Assembly: GCA_035771165.1 (NCBI GenBank)
Contig: JAWNZC010000322.1
Coordinates: forward strand, 8,595,001 to 8,659,000
Length of the DNA stretch: 64,000 bases
From: Paragorgia papillata
Lineage: Eukaryota > Cnidaria > Anthozoa > Scleralcyonacea > Coralliidae
Direction: 5' to 3'
This document shows positions 52,871 to 63,980 of the stretch, one piece after another. A program made the translations under genes and the position numbers. The notes below the pieces were generated by a model. It was not told the DNA's origin. It did not search any database and saw only the letters and a list, made by a program, of their open reading frames with translations. Position 1 is the stretch's first letter; each line of letters begins with the position of its first letter.

Positions 52871-53100
52871 AACAAATAGAGGTAGAACGGCTCAACAAAT
52901 TTGATTAGGCATATTTATTACTATTTAGTTTCGTACCACGAGATGTAAAACGGCCGTTTTATCTGAAGAGTGCCACATCTCGTGGTACGAAACTAAATAG
53001 TAATAAATATGCCTAATCAAATTTGTTGAGTCGTTCTACCTCCATTCGTTTAATATGCTCTGGGTATCCATTGAGCACTCTGCCAAATGTTATTATAACC
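52871..53100 (+). mobile_element. Foldback element with hammerhead core (family iii), second
   Basis: Near-perfect palindrome: gtagaacggctcaacaaatt, tgattaggcatatttattac, tatttagtttcgtaccacg and the inverse to 53040. (AT)n on both sides. Tail ctctgggtatccattgagca (about 53057) resembles the inverse of ctcgatgggaatccagagc in the other family iii members. Confidence 0.8.
52957..53009 (+). ncRNA. Hammerhead ribozyme, family iii
   Basis: Stem I UUUAU/AUAAA; CUGAAGA (52963-52969); Stem II GUGCCAC-AUCUC-GUGGUAC; GAAA (52989-52992); Stem III ACU/AGU; cleavage triplet GUA (53000-53002). Stem II differs from 52307-52370 at several positions but still pairs, a compensatory pattern. Confidence 0.7.
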
Positions 53101-53135
53101 TACTCAACCTATCTATATATATATATATATATATG

Positions 53136-55374
53136 CAGGGGCGGATTTAGGGTACGTCAAGCACGTCATGCGACGTAGACAAAAATCCCAGACTAATTTA
53201 TTCATGAATTAATTAGTTGGAAAACATTTAAAAAAATTATTTAAAATTTGAAAATTTCAAATTTTAAAAATATTCAAATTTAAAAATTGAAAGTATTTAG
53301 CGCTATATCGAGGAAAATTGAATAATTCTCTGACTCAGCCCCCTCCTCGGCTGGAGGACACTTAGTGTCTTTGTCTACTTCATGTAGCCTGAACGAAACT
53401 GTTCATACGGTAGGGATAGAGAGGGATTTTATTTACAAATGTGGATAATTAGACTAGGTCAAAATGGCCGTCTACGTCGAAATAACGAGCACTGATTGGA
53501 CAAAGACAATAGAGGTACGTCGGAAGTAGATAGTCTACGTCGGAAGTAAAATATTTTGACGTTCTTGGCTTTTGATTGGCTATAGCAAAGGATATTTCGA
53601 CGTACACGGACTACGGCAAGAGTGCAAGACTACGGCATAACTAAGCTATCTGAGCCGGCAGTCAAACTTCTGCTTGAGACTGTCACGGAACTTGTAGAGA
53701 ATGCTCTACACTACAGAGTGGAAACGATGAATATTTGTTGAAGACGATCTGTTGCGATTTGACAAAGAAGCTCTAATCGTATGGTTTCCTCGTGGGTCAA
53801 GAGTTTCGGCGCAGATATTTGGCAAGACATTACATCGGGATATCGACGCGGAGGCATATATTCCTCAGTAATGCTAAAGCTGTTTGTTGAAAGAAAGTTA
53901 AGAAACGTTGTATTGCTTTAATAAGGTGAGTTTTAAGTTTAAGTCTTTAGTTCCTCAGACTTGTGCAACCGTGAAAAGCGTAAATTATTTAAATTAGATG
54001 GGATATGTAGAGCTCTCGAGTATATTATGAATAATTCATAATTATTGAGATAATGAGATGTGTTACAAATATAAGTAATCCATCACTGAATATTATAATT
54101 AAATCTTACTGTAGCCGAAAGTTTGTAGCAATTTTAGATCAATAGCAACAGAATGTAAATCATTTTTCCAATTTAAAAAAAAATGTAAACAAAATTCATT
54201 TATTAAAAAAAGGCAGCAATTAGGTTTATATATTATTTCATCATATATTATATATATAGTATATGTGAAATAGTAAAATGTACTTAAACAAAACAATTTT
54301 CTAGGCTATATCCGAGCTAGCATATTCATCTCTTCTCTATACCAACAATGTTATATTATGTTAATATGACAGTAAATACCTTCTTGGGCTTATTATGCAA
54401 CATCGATAATTTAGATGTTGTGTAGTGTGCTCGAGGGGGTATACATTGTCCATAGTTTGTTAATTATTAATGTATACACCAAACAAGCAAATTTTGAATT
54501 TTGCTTTCTTGTAGATTCCCCATCACTGTAAATTATTATTTTCTTCTTTCATATCTATTTGTACTATCTATATTATCTTGCAATGAAATAAAGTATTTAT
54601 ATATACAGTATATATATATATTTCTGGGGGGAAAAAGAGAAAAAAAAGTACTTGGTAGTTACTAGTTAGTATGTATGAGTATGACTTGGAATGATGTAGA
54701 GAGGTGAGCTCCTCTATGTCCACAAAATGTCCTATATGGTCTATTCATAATTCTTCTTCTAATCAGACAGTATCTGGTGCCTCAAAACCAGACAGCTCAG
54801 GGTAGATAAGGGGTAAAGTATTAAGTAGTTAAGAATTAATATGACTAGGACGATGTAGAGAGATAAGCTCCTCTATGCCCATGAAATGTCCTATAATTAT
54901 GGTCTATTCATAATGCTTCTTCTAATCAGACAGTGTCTGGCTAGTATGTGTTAAGGCTAGTATCTGGTGCCCCAAAACCAGACAGCTTGGCAGCTCCGGG
55001 ATTGCAGCAAGTGGCTGCAATTGACCTTACAAAATATGTTGGAGCCTTGGCTGTCCATGTTGGATTCACTGTACAACAGTGATTCATAGGCATGCTGATG
55101 AGCTCGGACATGGAGCAAAACAGTCCTAAAAAGTTCTCTCCAATAATGATAAAACAATACAAAAGCACAAGTCCTTAAAAAATCATAAAATGTTGTATAA
55201 AAAACACAAGTTAAAACTGTAAGATTTTGCTAAATAGTCTTGCCAGAATGCAAGAAATGCCATTTCAGGGAACCAAATTTTAAATTTTTTCCGGGGGGGC
55301 ATGCCCCCGCACCCCCCTAGAAATAATATTTCCGGATTTTGACGTACTCTGAAAAATTCCTGGATCCGCCCCTG
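53136..55374. mobile_element. hAT-superfamily element, non-autonomous, 2.24 kb
   Basis: TIRs caggggcggatttagg and the inverse (ctggatccgcccctg), with a perfect 8-bp target duplication tatatatg at 53128-53135 and 55375-55382. cagggg ends and 8-bp TSD define hAT. No transposase domain is recognisable in any frame. The interior holds an imperfect tandem duplication (about 54660-54800 and 54835-54985). It inserted into (AT)n. Confidence 0.9.
54660..54985. repeat. Imperfect tandem duplication inside hAT element
   Basis: Both units share gatgtagaga.g.agctcctc, aaatgtcctata, ggtctattcataat, cttcttctaatcagacagt and ctggtgcc-caaaaccagaca. Confidence 0.8.
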
Positions 55375-55382
55375 TATATATG

Positions 55383-55661
55383 TAATATTTATAAACCGCG
55401 CAGGAGGGCTTTATCGGATATAAAACACGAGGCGATAGCCGAGTGTTTTAGAGCCGATAAAGCCCGTACTGCAAGGTTTTTAAATGGCTTCTAAAAAGAA
55501 TCACTTCATACGTTCATTGGCGTAGTAATTTTGAAAATTAAGCTTATCTCAGCCGTTAAAAACCAGCGAGAAACTTAGAGCGAGTCTATATCACATATAT
55601 AGATCCGATACGCTCATGATTTTTCTTTGTGTTTTCCTCATGAATTATTAATGAATTTTAG

Positions 55662-55670
<9 letters not shown>
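55383..55670 (-). repeat. Dispersed foldback family, copy 2
   Basis: Reverse complement of 52564-52855 with very few differences; (AT)n at its right edge (55664-55702). Confidence 0.85.
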
Positions 55671-55696
<26 letters not shown>

Positions 55697-55705
<9 letters not shown>

Positions 55706-55934
55706 TATTTATAAACCGCGCAGGAGGGCTTTATCGGATATAAAACACGAGGCGATAGCCGAGTGTTTTAGAGCCGATAAAGCCCGTACTGCAAGGTTTT
55801 TAAATGACTTCTAAAAAGAATCACTTCATACGTTCATTGGCGTAGTAATTTTGAAAATTAAGCTTATCTCAGCCGTTAAAAACCAGCGAGAAACTTAGAG
55901 CGAGTCTATATCACATATATAGATCCGATACGCT
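55697..55934 (-). repeat. Dispersed foldback family, copy 3 (truncated)
   Basis: Matches copy 2 from actatttataaaccgcgcag to agatccgatacgc, then switches at once into a retrozyme remnant. Confidence 0.85.
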
Positions 55935-56020
55935 TGTCACCGACGATCGCATGTGTATAAGTAATTGATGAAATTCATTCAGATTGTTCCGAGCTACACT
56001 GATGTCTGTAGATTGAACTA
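55935..56020 (+). mobile_element. Retrozyme remnant, ribozyme core deleted
   Basis: ttgtcaccgacgatcgcatg through gagctacactgatg, then directly tctgtagattgaactat: Stem II, GAAA and Stem III are lost. The fusion to 55934 suggests recombination or a template switch. Confidence 0.8.
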
Positions 56021-56224
56021 TATATATATATATATATATATTCCCGTGAGAGGTTGGGATTTTACGATATTAACCGACCGGTCAATACGTTTTGTTCTCG
56101 GCCCTGTAAGTTTTGGCGAGAAAATTTCTGAGTTGATTTGAATATAAATAAAAGAGAACTAGGTATCTTTATTCAAATATTCTGAACAATAAAATGTTGG
56201 AACATTACTGCTGGTTTTCTTTAA

Positions 56225-56938
56225 CGCCGTGGTTATAGGTCCGACACCGGACCTTGTTGTTCTCCGGTTATATGTCCGACATTGACAGAACGCGTGCGCA
56301 ATACAGTTTATCAGTTCGACTTTGCCTGTCGGATCTTTTCAATATTAAACTAGTATACAAGGTCCGACATTATTGTGTCTTAATCGAATCTCAAACACTG
56401 AAAGCTGATAAAGTGCACGGGGATCCGATAAAGTCACAAACAAAAAGATTACGAGTGTAAACTAATGCCGTTACCGCGATCGAATTTAAATTACTCTCGG
56501 AAGTTTACGTTTTCTGCTTCGAACTGGTTTTAGTTTAGGTTCCTTAACTATGTTTCTTTTTTTATCTGTCGAATACCGTAAATGTACCGTAAATAAGGAG
56601 AAAGTCTTATGGACAAGAAACTCAGAAACGTCGGTATAAATACATATATTTCTGTCACTGTGGGACGAAGCCGTTCGTCGTGCCACACGAGTAAACCAAA
56701 CTGTGGATCTTATTAAATACAATACACTACAATTCAGTTTTATTGGTAAATTAATATCCATGTGTTCTGTTCCACGGATCTTTCAAACCAAAGACCAAAC
56801 AATGTCGGACCTTATACTAGTTGTTGAAAAGATCCGACAGGCAAACTCGAAATAAACTGTATTGTGCACGCGTTCTGTCAATGTCGGACCTATAGCCGGA
56901 GAACAAGAAGGTCCGGTGTCGGACCTATAACCACGGCG
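56225..56938. mobile_element. 714-bp Mutator-like element, long TIRs, 9-bp TSD
   Basis: Ends cgccgtggttataggtccga and the inverse (ccgacaccggacc read inward); arms about 150 bp (gacattgacagaacgcgtgc). TSD tttctttaa at 56216-56224 and 56939-56947. 9-bp duplication with long TIRs is typical of Mutator-like elements. No transposase. Confidence 0.85.
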
Positions 56939-57102
56939 TTTCTTTAAAGCTGTTTATCTAAAAACACGACATATAAAAGCCGAACTGGTGTAAACAAGAA
57001 GGCCAAGAAGCGACATGAAAACGTTAACAGGTAAGGTAAACAGCATACTCCGAAGACGCTCGAAACTTAAAAATAAAATGAACCAATAGCCATATAATAA
57101 AT

Positions 57103-57235
57103 TCCTTATTAACCTCGTTTGCTCGGTCTGTACGGGAAAGTATTTGCCCTCGGTTTTATCGCACAAACCTCGCTCCTTCGTCGCTCGGTCTGGCAAATAC
57201 TTTCCCGTACAGACCTTGCACTCGGTTAACAAGTC
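57103..57235. repeat. Hairpin repeat (cggtctgtacgggaaagtat arms)
   Basis: ttaacctcgtttgctcggtctgtacgggaaagtatttgcc (in parts) pairs with ggcaaatactttcccgtaca, gaccttgcactcggttaac. (AT)n follows at 57239-57256. The motif gaccgagcgtgaggtctgta near 36510 is related. Confidence 0.8.
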
Positions 57236-57337
57236 CTTAATATATATATATATATTTATACTTTGTATTCCCTGAATCCTTGTTTTCTTGTAACCTAACA
57301 ATCTTCTTGTCAACATCTGAATCACAGAATAAGGATT

Positions 57338-57601
57338 GACCAGAAGTCCAACTCGCGTCGGAACCTTTGAAGTTTCTATCCTCGCGCATGTCGCCTCGCG
57401 CATGTCGCCTCGCGCATCTTGATTCCTCGCCATCCTATACGCAATCCTGGCAAGTTCCCCGGCACCTTCAAAAGAAGGTTAAAACTGCCGGGGAACTTGC
57501 CAGGATTGCGTAAGATCGCGTAGGATGGCGTTGGTGGCGTAAAATATCGCGCATGCGCATTGAAGAAATGCGGACAAGTTTTCACTCGAGTTGGACTTCT
57601 G
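57338..57601. repeat. Foldback with GC-rich arms
   Basis: accagaagtccaactcg (57338) inverted at 57585; inner arms cgccatcctat, cgcaatcctggcaagttccc, cggca inverted at about 57487-57532. A short tandem (tcgcctcgcgcatg)n lies at 57381-57418. Confidence 0.75.
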
Positions 57602-57775
57602 GTCGTATTTCTATTCTGTGTCTGAATGTTCAGGCGAAACGTTTTCTTGTCTCGCCAAACTCCGCCATTGTTGACAGCTTGGTAAACGAAGCAATACGAC
57701 ATTATACCCCGCTGCAGTGGGGAATATTACTTTTGAGGGGTAATTCGATGATTGAGGGGTAATTCGATGATTGAC

Positions 57776-57823
57776 TGGTCACATGGTACAAATCAAGCTT
57801 TCTGACTGGACAATTTACAGTTG
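57776..57823 (-). pseudogene. Relic of the Crypton-type recombinase element
   Basis: tggtacaaatcaagctttct then gactggacaattta is the same sequence as 33150-33187 (upstream edge of the recombinase ORF), indicating this gene belongs to a dispersed repeat rather than a single-copy gene. Confidence 0.6.
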
Positions 57824-57989
57824 AGGTATAATATATATATATTATATGGAAAGAGTATTTTACTAGCAACTAAAACACTCATAGAAATCATTTTTCATTT
57901 CTATTTTCTAAACGTTTTAGGTCAAGCGGTTGTAGTTTTTGCATTAAACTCAGTTTATCAACATCACTTCCACGCATAATTTCATTGTC

Positions 57990-58440
57990 CAAATAATAAA
58001 TAGAACATTACACGGTTGCTCAAAAATATGGATTTTATGTTCTCGTACCCAAGAGTATGCAATGCTCCACTCGAACATAAAATCCATATCTTCTCGCCAC
58101 CGTGTAGTATCCCCTTTTTATGTTTATATATATATTTAGTATAAATACACAGGTGATTATTCGCGCGCGCTGATTGGTCGAGTTACTTCGGATTAATTCT
58201 CGATAATCACCTACAGCGTTTATCCAAAATGGCCCCCAGCCAAGTTGTCAATGCGACAGACGAGGAAATTAACAAAAGAAAATGTTGTTACTAAAAGTAC
58301 GAAAATGTGTATTTATACTAAAATAATTATTCGCCTCAGGCTCAGTGAATATCGGTGAATAATAACCCCGACTTCGTCTCGGTTATTATTCACCGATATT
58401 CACCTCGCCTTCGGTGAATAATTGTTAAATATATATATAT
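57990..58440. repeat. Two adjacent inverted-repeat elements
   Basis: 57995-58115: aaaatatggattttatgttc inverted at 58075-58098. 58135-58440: tagtataaatacacaggtga ... gtatttatacta, and a cggtgaataataaccccgac hairpin with its inverse near 58380. (AT)n tracts at 57828-57844, 58122-58134 and 58428-58442 bound them. 57602-57775 and 57845-57990 hold nothing recognised. Confidence 0.7.
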
Positions 58441-58646
58441 ATACAAAGTATAAAGTATAGTTTTACCTTAAAGTCTTCGCTACCAGAGGTTTCACCCTAA
58501 ACGGGATCATCAGTCGCCTGATGATCCCGTTTAGGGTGAAACCTCTGGTAGCGAAGACTTTAAGGTAAAACTATACTTTATACTTTGTATTTTGCTCTAT
58601 CTATATATGGTATTGAGCACTCTCTAACATTTCGTGAACCATAACT
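58441..58646 (+). mobile_element. Foldback element with hammerhead core (family ii), second
   Basis: Same family as 15697-15940: arms acaaagtataaagtatagtt, ttaccttaaagtcttcgcta and the inverse (58540-58590), then tttgctctatctatatatgg and tattgagcactctctaacat. (AT)n on both sides. Orientation is opposite to the first copy. Confidence 0.8.
58513..58555 (+). ncRNA. Hammerhead ribozyme, family ii
   Basis: UCGC-CUGAUGA (58518-58524)-U-CCC-GUUUA-GGG-U-GAAA (58538-58541), Stem III ACC-UCU-GGU, cleavage triplet GUA (58548-58550), then GCGA. Core intact. Confidence 0.65.
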
Positions 58647-58648
58647 CA

Positions 58649-58725
<77 letters not shown>
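58647..58725. repeat. (AT)n microsatellite
   Basis: About 75 bp, right flank of the ribozyme foldback. A second tract is at 58803-58822. Confidence 0.95.
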
Positions 58726-58726
<1 letters not shown>

Positions 58727-58739
58727 TTAAAATTTTAGG

Positions 58740-59479
58740 ATCTGATTTTTTCCATATTTTTTATACATACATAGAACACTCCAAATGTACAGCCAGGATT
58801 ATTGCACAGTCTAGTAATACATGTATATATATATATATATAAGCCTGTTATAAATAGAATGTAAAAATATCGAATGCAGTACTGTACACTAACTATACTT
58901 GCACTGTGTTATTACTTTATACCATCAATAATAATGTTTTAAAGGGCATTGTAACTAGACCATTTTCATAATGGCCACTATTATACTAATACTATTATGT
59001 GCATCTAAATAAGCTTTTTTGGCCTCGTTATGAAGCAAAAATTATTTTGAATTGTAGACACACAAACAAAGCTGCAGAAAGGCTTATTAAGATACACACA
59101 AAAGAATATTCAAATTAGTCACTATTGTGGTCTACATTAAGTTTGTCTAGTTTAAAAGATCTCGTGAAATAATTGCTTTGTTTACGAGATATTTACGAGA
59201 TATGATCTCTGACATTATAGCCAGGGTACAGCATTTTTACACACAGCAAACTCAGTTATATCTCCAAGTTTGTTGAACAAAATCATTAAAACTGACGAGC
59301 ACTTAAAACTCGGGGCACTGAACATTTCATGTCGAACAATGAAGAAGGTATAAGTGATTTTGTAATGCATGGAATGCTGTACCCTGGTTCCATTACAATC
59401 TCACGAGTTCTTTTAAATTAGACAAATTTAATGTATATTGCCAATACCCTTTGAAACAATTAAATTACAGTAGACTTAC
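58740..59479. other. Intron 3' of the discoidin exon
   Basis: No exon seen. A short inverted pair (ccagggtacagcattttta at 59221 and gaatgctgtaccctgg at 59372) may be a small foldback. Confidence 0.45.
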
Positions 59480-59826
59480 TTTATATTTAGTTGACTGTGA
59501 GGGATCCCTCAGGATTATCCAAAGACCAGGCGACTTAGTTTTGTAACCCAAAACAAACTTTTTCACATAACATTTTTCACCACTTGTCATGTTATCTCGA
59601 AAACCAGTGACATCTCCACCAGACATAGCTATATTTTCCAAATGAATCTTATTCTTAAAATATAATTCAATATACATGGCGTTGCCTTTGCTTTTATTTT
59701 GTGGCCATGAAAAATTTCCAACCCAAGGTTTGCCCAACTTAATATTTTCCTTTCCATAATCGTTAAGTTCGGGCGAGGTTTTTACACTGTCTAATACATT
59801 TGTGTTTAACACTGGATCAATGCAAT
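59480..59826 (-). CDS. F5/8C (discoidin)-like domain exon, N-terminal part
   Basis: 347-bp minus-strand exon; acceptor CTTCTGTAG at 59827-59828, donor GTAAGT at 59478-59479; phase 1 to phase 0. Encodes DCIDPVLNTNVLDSVKTSPE, GKPWVGNFSWPQNKSKGNAM, YIELYFKNKIHLENIAMSGG, CYVKKFVLGYKTKSPGLWII, LRDPSQSTKYK. Cys near the start, the W after GK, YIEL.F, and a V/F-LGY.....W segment fit the first two thirds of an F5/8 type C fold (galactose-binding-like beta sandwich, extracellular adhesion). Continues in phase at 30854-30980. Fold assignment is by pattern only. Confidence 0.7.
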
Positions 59827-59886
59827 CTACAGAAGAAGGTAGAATATCACGAATTTAATAAATTATATATACGGCTTTTAAAATAT

Positions 59887-60890
59887 TAAGAATGTCCGTA
59901 AAAGATAGAAGGTCCGTTAAAGACACAAAGTCCGTAAAGGAAAGGAGGTTCGTAACAGATAAGAGCTTCGGAAAAGATACGAGATTCGTCAAAGATAGAA
60001 GATCCGGAAAAGACATGTAAAAAATAAACGGTCCAAGATAGCTCCTTAAAAGATAGAAGCTACGTAAACAACAAAAGGTTCGTAAAAGAAAGGAAGTTCA
60101 TATAAAAGATAGAACGTCCGTAAAAGATAAGAGGTCCATAAAAGATAGGAAGTTCGCAAAATAAAGGAGGTTTGCAAATTAGATAGAAGGTCCGTAAATG
60201 ATAGGAGCGTCGTCAAAGATACAAAGCCCGTAAAGGAAAGGAGGTTAGTAAAAGATACGAGCTTCGGAAAATATAGGAGGTTCGTAAAAGATAGAAGATC
60301 CGTAAAAGACATGTAAAAAATGAAAGATCCAAGATAGGTCCTTAAAAGATAGAAGCTACATAAACAACAAAAGGTTCGTAAAAGATAGGAGGTTCGTAAA
60401 AGATAGGAGGTTGGTAAAAGATAGGAGGTCCGTAAAAGGTAGGAGGTCTGTAAAAGATAGGAGGTCCGTAAAAGATAGGAGGTTCGTAAAAGATAGGAGG
60501 TTGGTAAAAGATAGGAGGTTCGTAAAAGATAGGAGGTTGGTAAAAGATAGGAAGTTCGTAACAGATAGGAGGTTCGTAAAAGATAGGAGGTTCGTAAAAG
60601 ATAGGAGGTTTGTAAAAGATAGGAGGTTCGTAAAAGATAGGAGGTTCGTAAAAGATAGGAGGTTCGTAAAAGATAGGAGGTCCGTAAAAGATAGAAGGTT
60701 CGTAAAAGATAGAAGGTCCGTAAAAGATAGGAGGTTCGTAAAAGATAGAAGGTTCGTAAAAGATAGGAGGTTTGTAAAAGATAGGAGGTCCGTAAACGGT
60801 ATAGGAGGTTCGTAAAAGATATACGACGTTCGTAAAAGATAGGAGGTCCGTAAAAGATAGGAGGTTCGTAAGATAGGACGTCCTCAGCGG
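59887..60890 (+). repeat. 18-bp minisatellite (gtaaaagataggaggttc)n
   Basis: About 1 kb; units become more regular between 60370 and 60790. Because 18 is a multiple of three, all frames stay open and give artefact peptides (VKDRRF on plus, RTSYLL on minus). Left part has diverged higher-order variants (for example 59970-60080 versus 60290-60380). Confidence 0.95.
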
Positions 60891-60974
60891 CGTTCATCTC
60901 CACTCTGCTGAAGATGAGTGACCGCAGCTGTTACAAAAGACTCGTCAAAAACGTCGCTTGCTATTGATTCTGCA

Positions 60975-61114
60975 CGAACGAACGAACGAACGAACGAACG
61001 AACGAACGAACGAACGAACGAACGAACGAACGAACGAACGAACGAACGAACGAACGAACGAACGAACGAACGAACGAACGAACGAACGAACGAACGAACG
61101 AACGAACGAACGAA
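60975..61114 (+). repeat. (GAAC)n tetranucleotide array
   Basis: About 35 uninterrupted units; gives the artefact peptide TNER. Confidence 0.95.
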
Positions 61115-63980
61115 AAACTCACAGGCAGAATATAAAGCGCTGCTAACTTGTATACAGAGCGCCGCAATTACCAGAAACTTGTTGACGTCAGCCTACTGTA
61201 CTAGTCTTACTAAATCAGTAATTTAATAATCCTAAATACTATTGTATAAAATACGTTTACTACTAATGTCATTATTGGCAATCAGGAATTAGCGAAATTG
61301 ATTGAAATGAGTTTCCTTTTAATATTTTTTATCTTTTTTCTGCCATTTCTGAAATTTTCCTGAAGTTGAACATTCAGATCTATGGTTTTAACTATCACAT
61401 GACACTTAGTGTAATGTTTTTAAACAATAAGTAAAACTTGTGTATTTGATTTTGTTCTAATAAAAAGCATTTTAAAAAAAGGTAAAAAAATCTTGAACTG
61501 TGAAAACTTTCAAAAAGCATCACTGTTTGAAGAAAAATAAAAAAGTTTTTGCACTTTTTATGCGTGCTGACTACATTTAGTTATAATATAAAATTTTCCA
61601 TGTTTCTCTACGTTTCTCAATTGTCAAAAGTCCTGTCCCCTATGCCCACAAAGATCAATATCATCTTACATAGTGTAGAGTATAATCAAGGAAGTGGGGT
61701 GCCAATTGAGATTTCAAGTTCTAAGCTAAATATGGCAAACAAATGGAATAATTTTAGTTCAAAGACAAATAACCAACAACTCAAGAGAGTGTTTTTCAAA
61801 GTACTTTAGAAACCATGTGTATTCACAAAACCACTCATATTGATTAATTTCAGTTTCAACTTCTCTTTTTCACTGGGCAAATAAGTCAGAAAAAGTCAGT
61901 CTTGTTATGTGTGACTGCCAATTTTCATTTTAAGTCATACTGATACATGTAGACCTACAGTATTACCATGTTTTCATGGCAGAAAATATCAGGATCCAAT
62001 CACAATCAAGTAGTTGCATTCACAATTTCAATTGAGATGCTGGTCATCCCAATCCAAATCAAATCACATCAAATTGCGCAATCAAACACCTGAGTGCCTG
62101 CCCACATAATTTGAGTGCTTTTATAAAATACATGTAGGTAGATATGGGTATTTTGTGTTAACAAAAGTATAATACAGTATAATTACTCCCAACAAATGAA
62201 GTATTATTTTACCAAAAGATAACTGAAGCATTTTCTAGCAAGTATAGAAGCCTCATCTATACTTATTATATATACCTTTTTAAATAATTATCAATTATTG
62301 GATGAGTCTGAGCAAAATATCATGATTTATCAGTGGCGAGACACTGACAAATCATGATATTTTGCAATTGTAGACAAGTTCAATAATTTTACCATTGATT
62401 TCATAAAATAGTTAAACATTTGAAATGCTGAAGTTAGAGATTGCCAATCCTCTCTCTGTCTTCGGCATACTAATAAAAATCTTCTTAAACTTACTTTTTG
62501 TTGGCATGAGTCTTGCTTTTTATCTCACTAAATCTTCCTTTTAACTATTTCTTTTCTGAAGTATATTGTTGTTATGGATGCTTCCAAATACTCTCAATTA
62601 CTTCCTCGGATAGCTGAAGAACTAGCCACCATCGCCACCATGTTTACAAAAATTATTTGCAGTTTATAGCAGTGCTATCACTAGGGCACATGCTCATAAA
62701 ATTATTTGCAGCAAAAAATTATTTGCACTCAGTTATTTGCAGGTGAATAAAACAATCAGAATGCAGGATAGAGATCAAATGAATGATAATTTTAAATATC
62801 CTTCAATAAATACATGTATAACTGTTTCTTTTCTTCCCATTGCCTATTTGCTTTTAAATTTTTACATTTTCCACACAACTATTAGGGCTTTAACATCCTT
62901 GTGCAACTAAAATAATTCAAGCATGACAAAAACAAAACAAGTGTGTCTTTTGGGATTGCAATCTTGAAACTGTTTACACAGAAACTCTTGATATATGGAT
63001 CACATCTCAATCCAGATGCCAATCCACCTCTCAATCTGGATTAAATTGATTGCAATCACAATCCAGATTAGGTGTTTACACAGAAAAAATTACCACTCTG
63101 ACCTGGATCGTCATCCCAATATTTTTGTGCTGTGTAAATGGGGTATATGATTGCAGATAGCTACATGTCACTTATAGCATCAATTACATGATTGTAGTTA
63201 CACTATTACTTAGACATAAAAACTTTTTAGATACAATGTATTTATATATTTTTTTTGTATAAACAATTAACAACTAGCTAGAACTATGAAACATCATCAA
63301 CATTATTTTTAATAAAGATGTTTTTATCATTTAACCCTTTAACAGGCACATTTCTACAAGAGTTCCCTACTTAATTAATATATAGACAGAGTAAAACCTA
63401 TAAGTCATGTCAATTACTGTAAATTATCCTATTGCCTGTTATTAAAAGGGTTATTAAAGAAACCATTGGTTTTTAAGATTTTCAGTATTGATTGATTAAT
63501 TATTAAGCTTACTGTATCTGTTAAGACCGACTTTTACTGATTATTCATTCATCAATTTATAGTTAAGTACCTATTCAAAATACTGTGACAGTGACATGCA
63601 ATATAAAAAGAAATGTTTGTCCATGTTGTTAAAAGAAGCAAAAGCTGAATTAACCAACTTTAAATAAAGGTAGAAATATCATGCAAAATATTACGAAATA
63701 TAGAGCGTCTATGAATTCGGCTTATCCGTTATCGTAATAGTGTAATACCCAATATGGACAGTCGAACTACCTGTACTTGTATAAACATCGATGAGAATCT
63801 CGCTCACATACATTTACTTAGAGATGTATTTACAATAATTCAGCGGTCAGATAGGCGGCTAACCACAAAATAACTAAGAAATGATATACACCACATAACC
63901 ACCCCACAATGTTCTCTAAAATCTATAAAACAGATAGCACAATCACAGTATTAAAATAACAAAAATTGAAAAATACTTAC
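61115..63980. other. Intron, no gene seen
   Basis: AT-rich with no exon recognised. A palindrome (gcaaaatatcatgattt at 62312 and inverse to 62365) and repeats of ttatttgcagt (62650-62745) are the only structure noted. A 262-base frame at 61549-61809 has no recognised domain. Confidence 0.45.

Noticed and set aside
60046..60903. 285-codon minus-strand open frame of RTSYLL repeats and the plus-strand VKDRRF frame
   Set aside because: Pure consequence of an 18-bp minisatellite; both strands are open throughout and there is no other coding signal.
60918..61226. Open frame with TNER repeats
   Set aside because: (GAAC)n tetranucleotide array.
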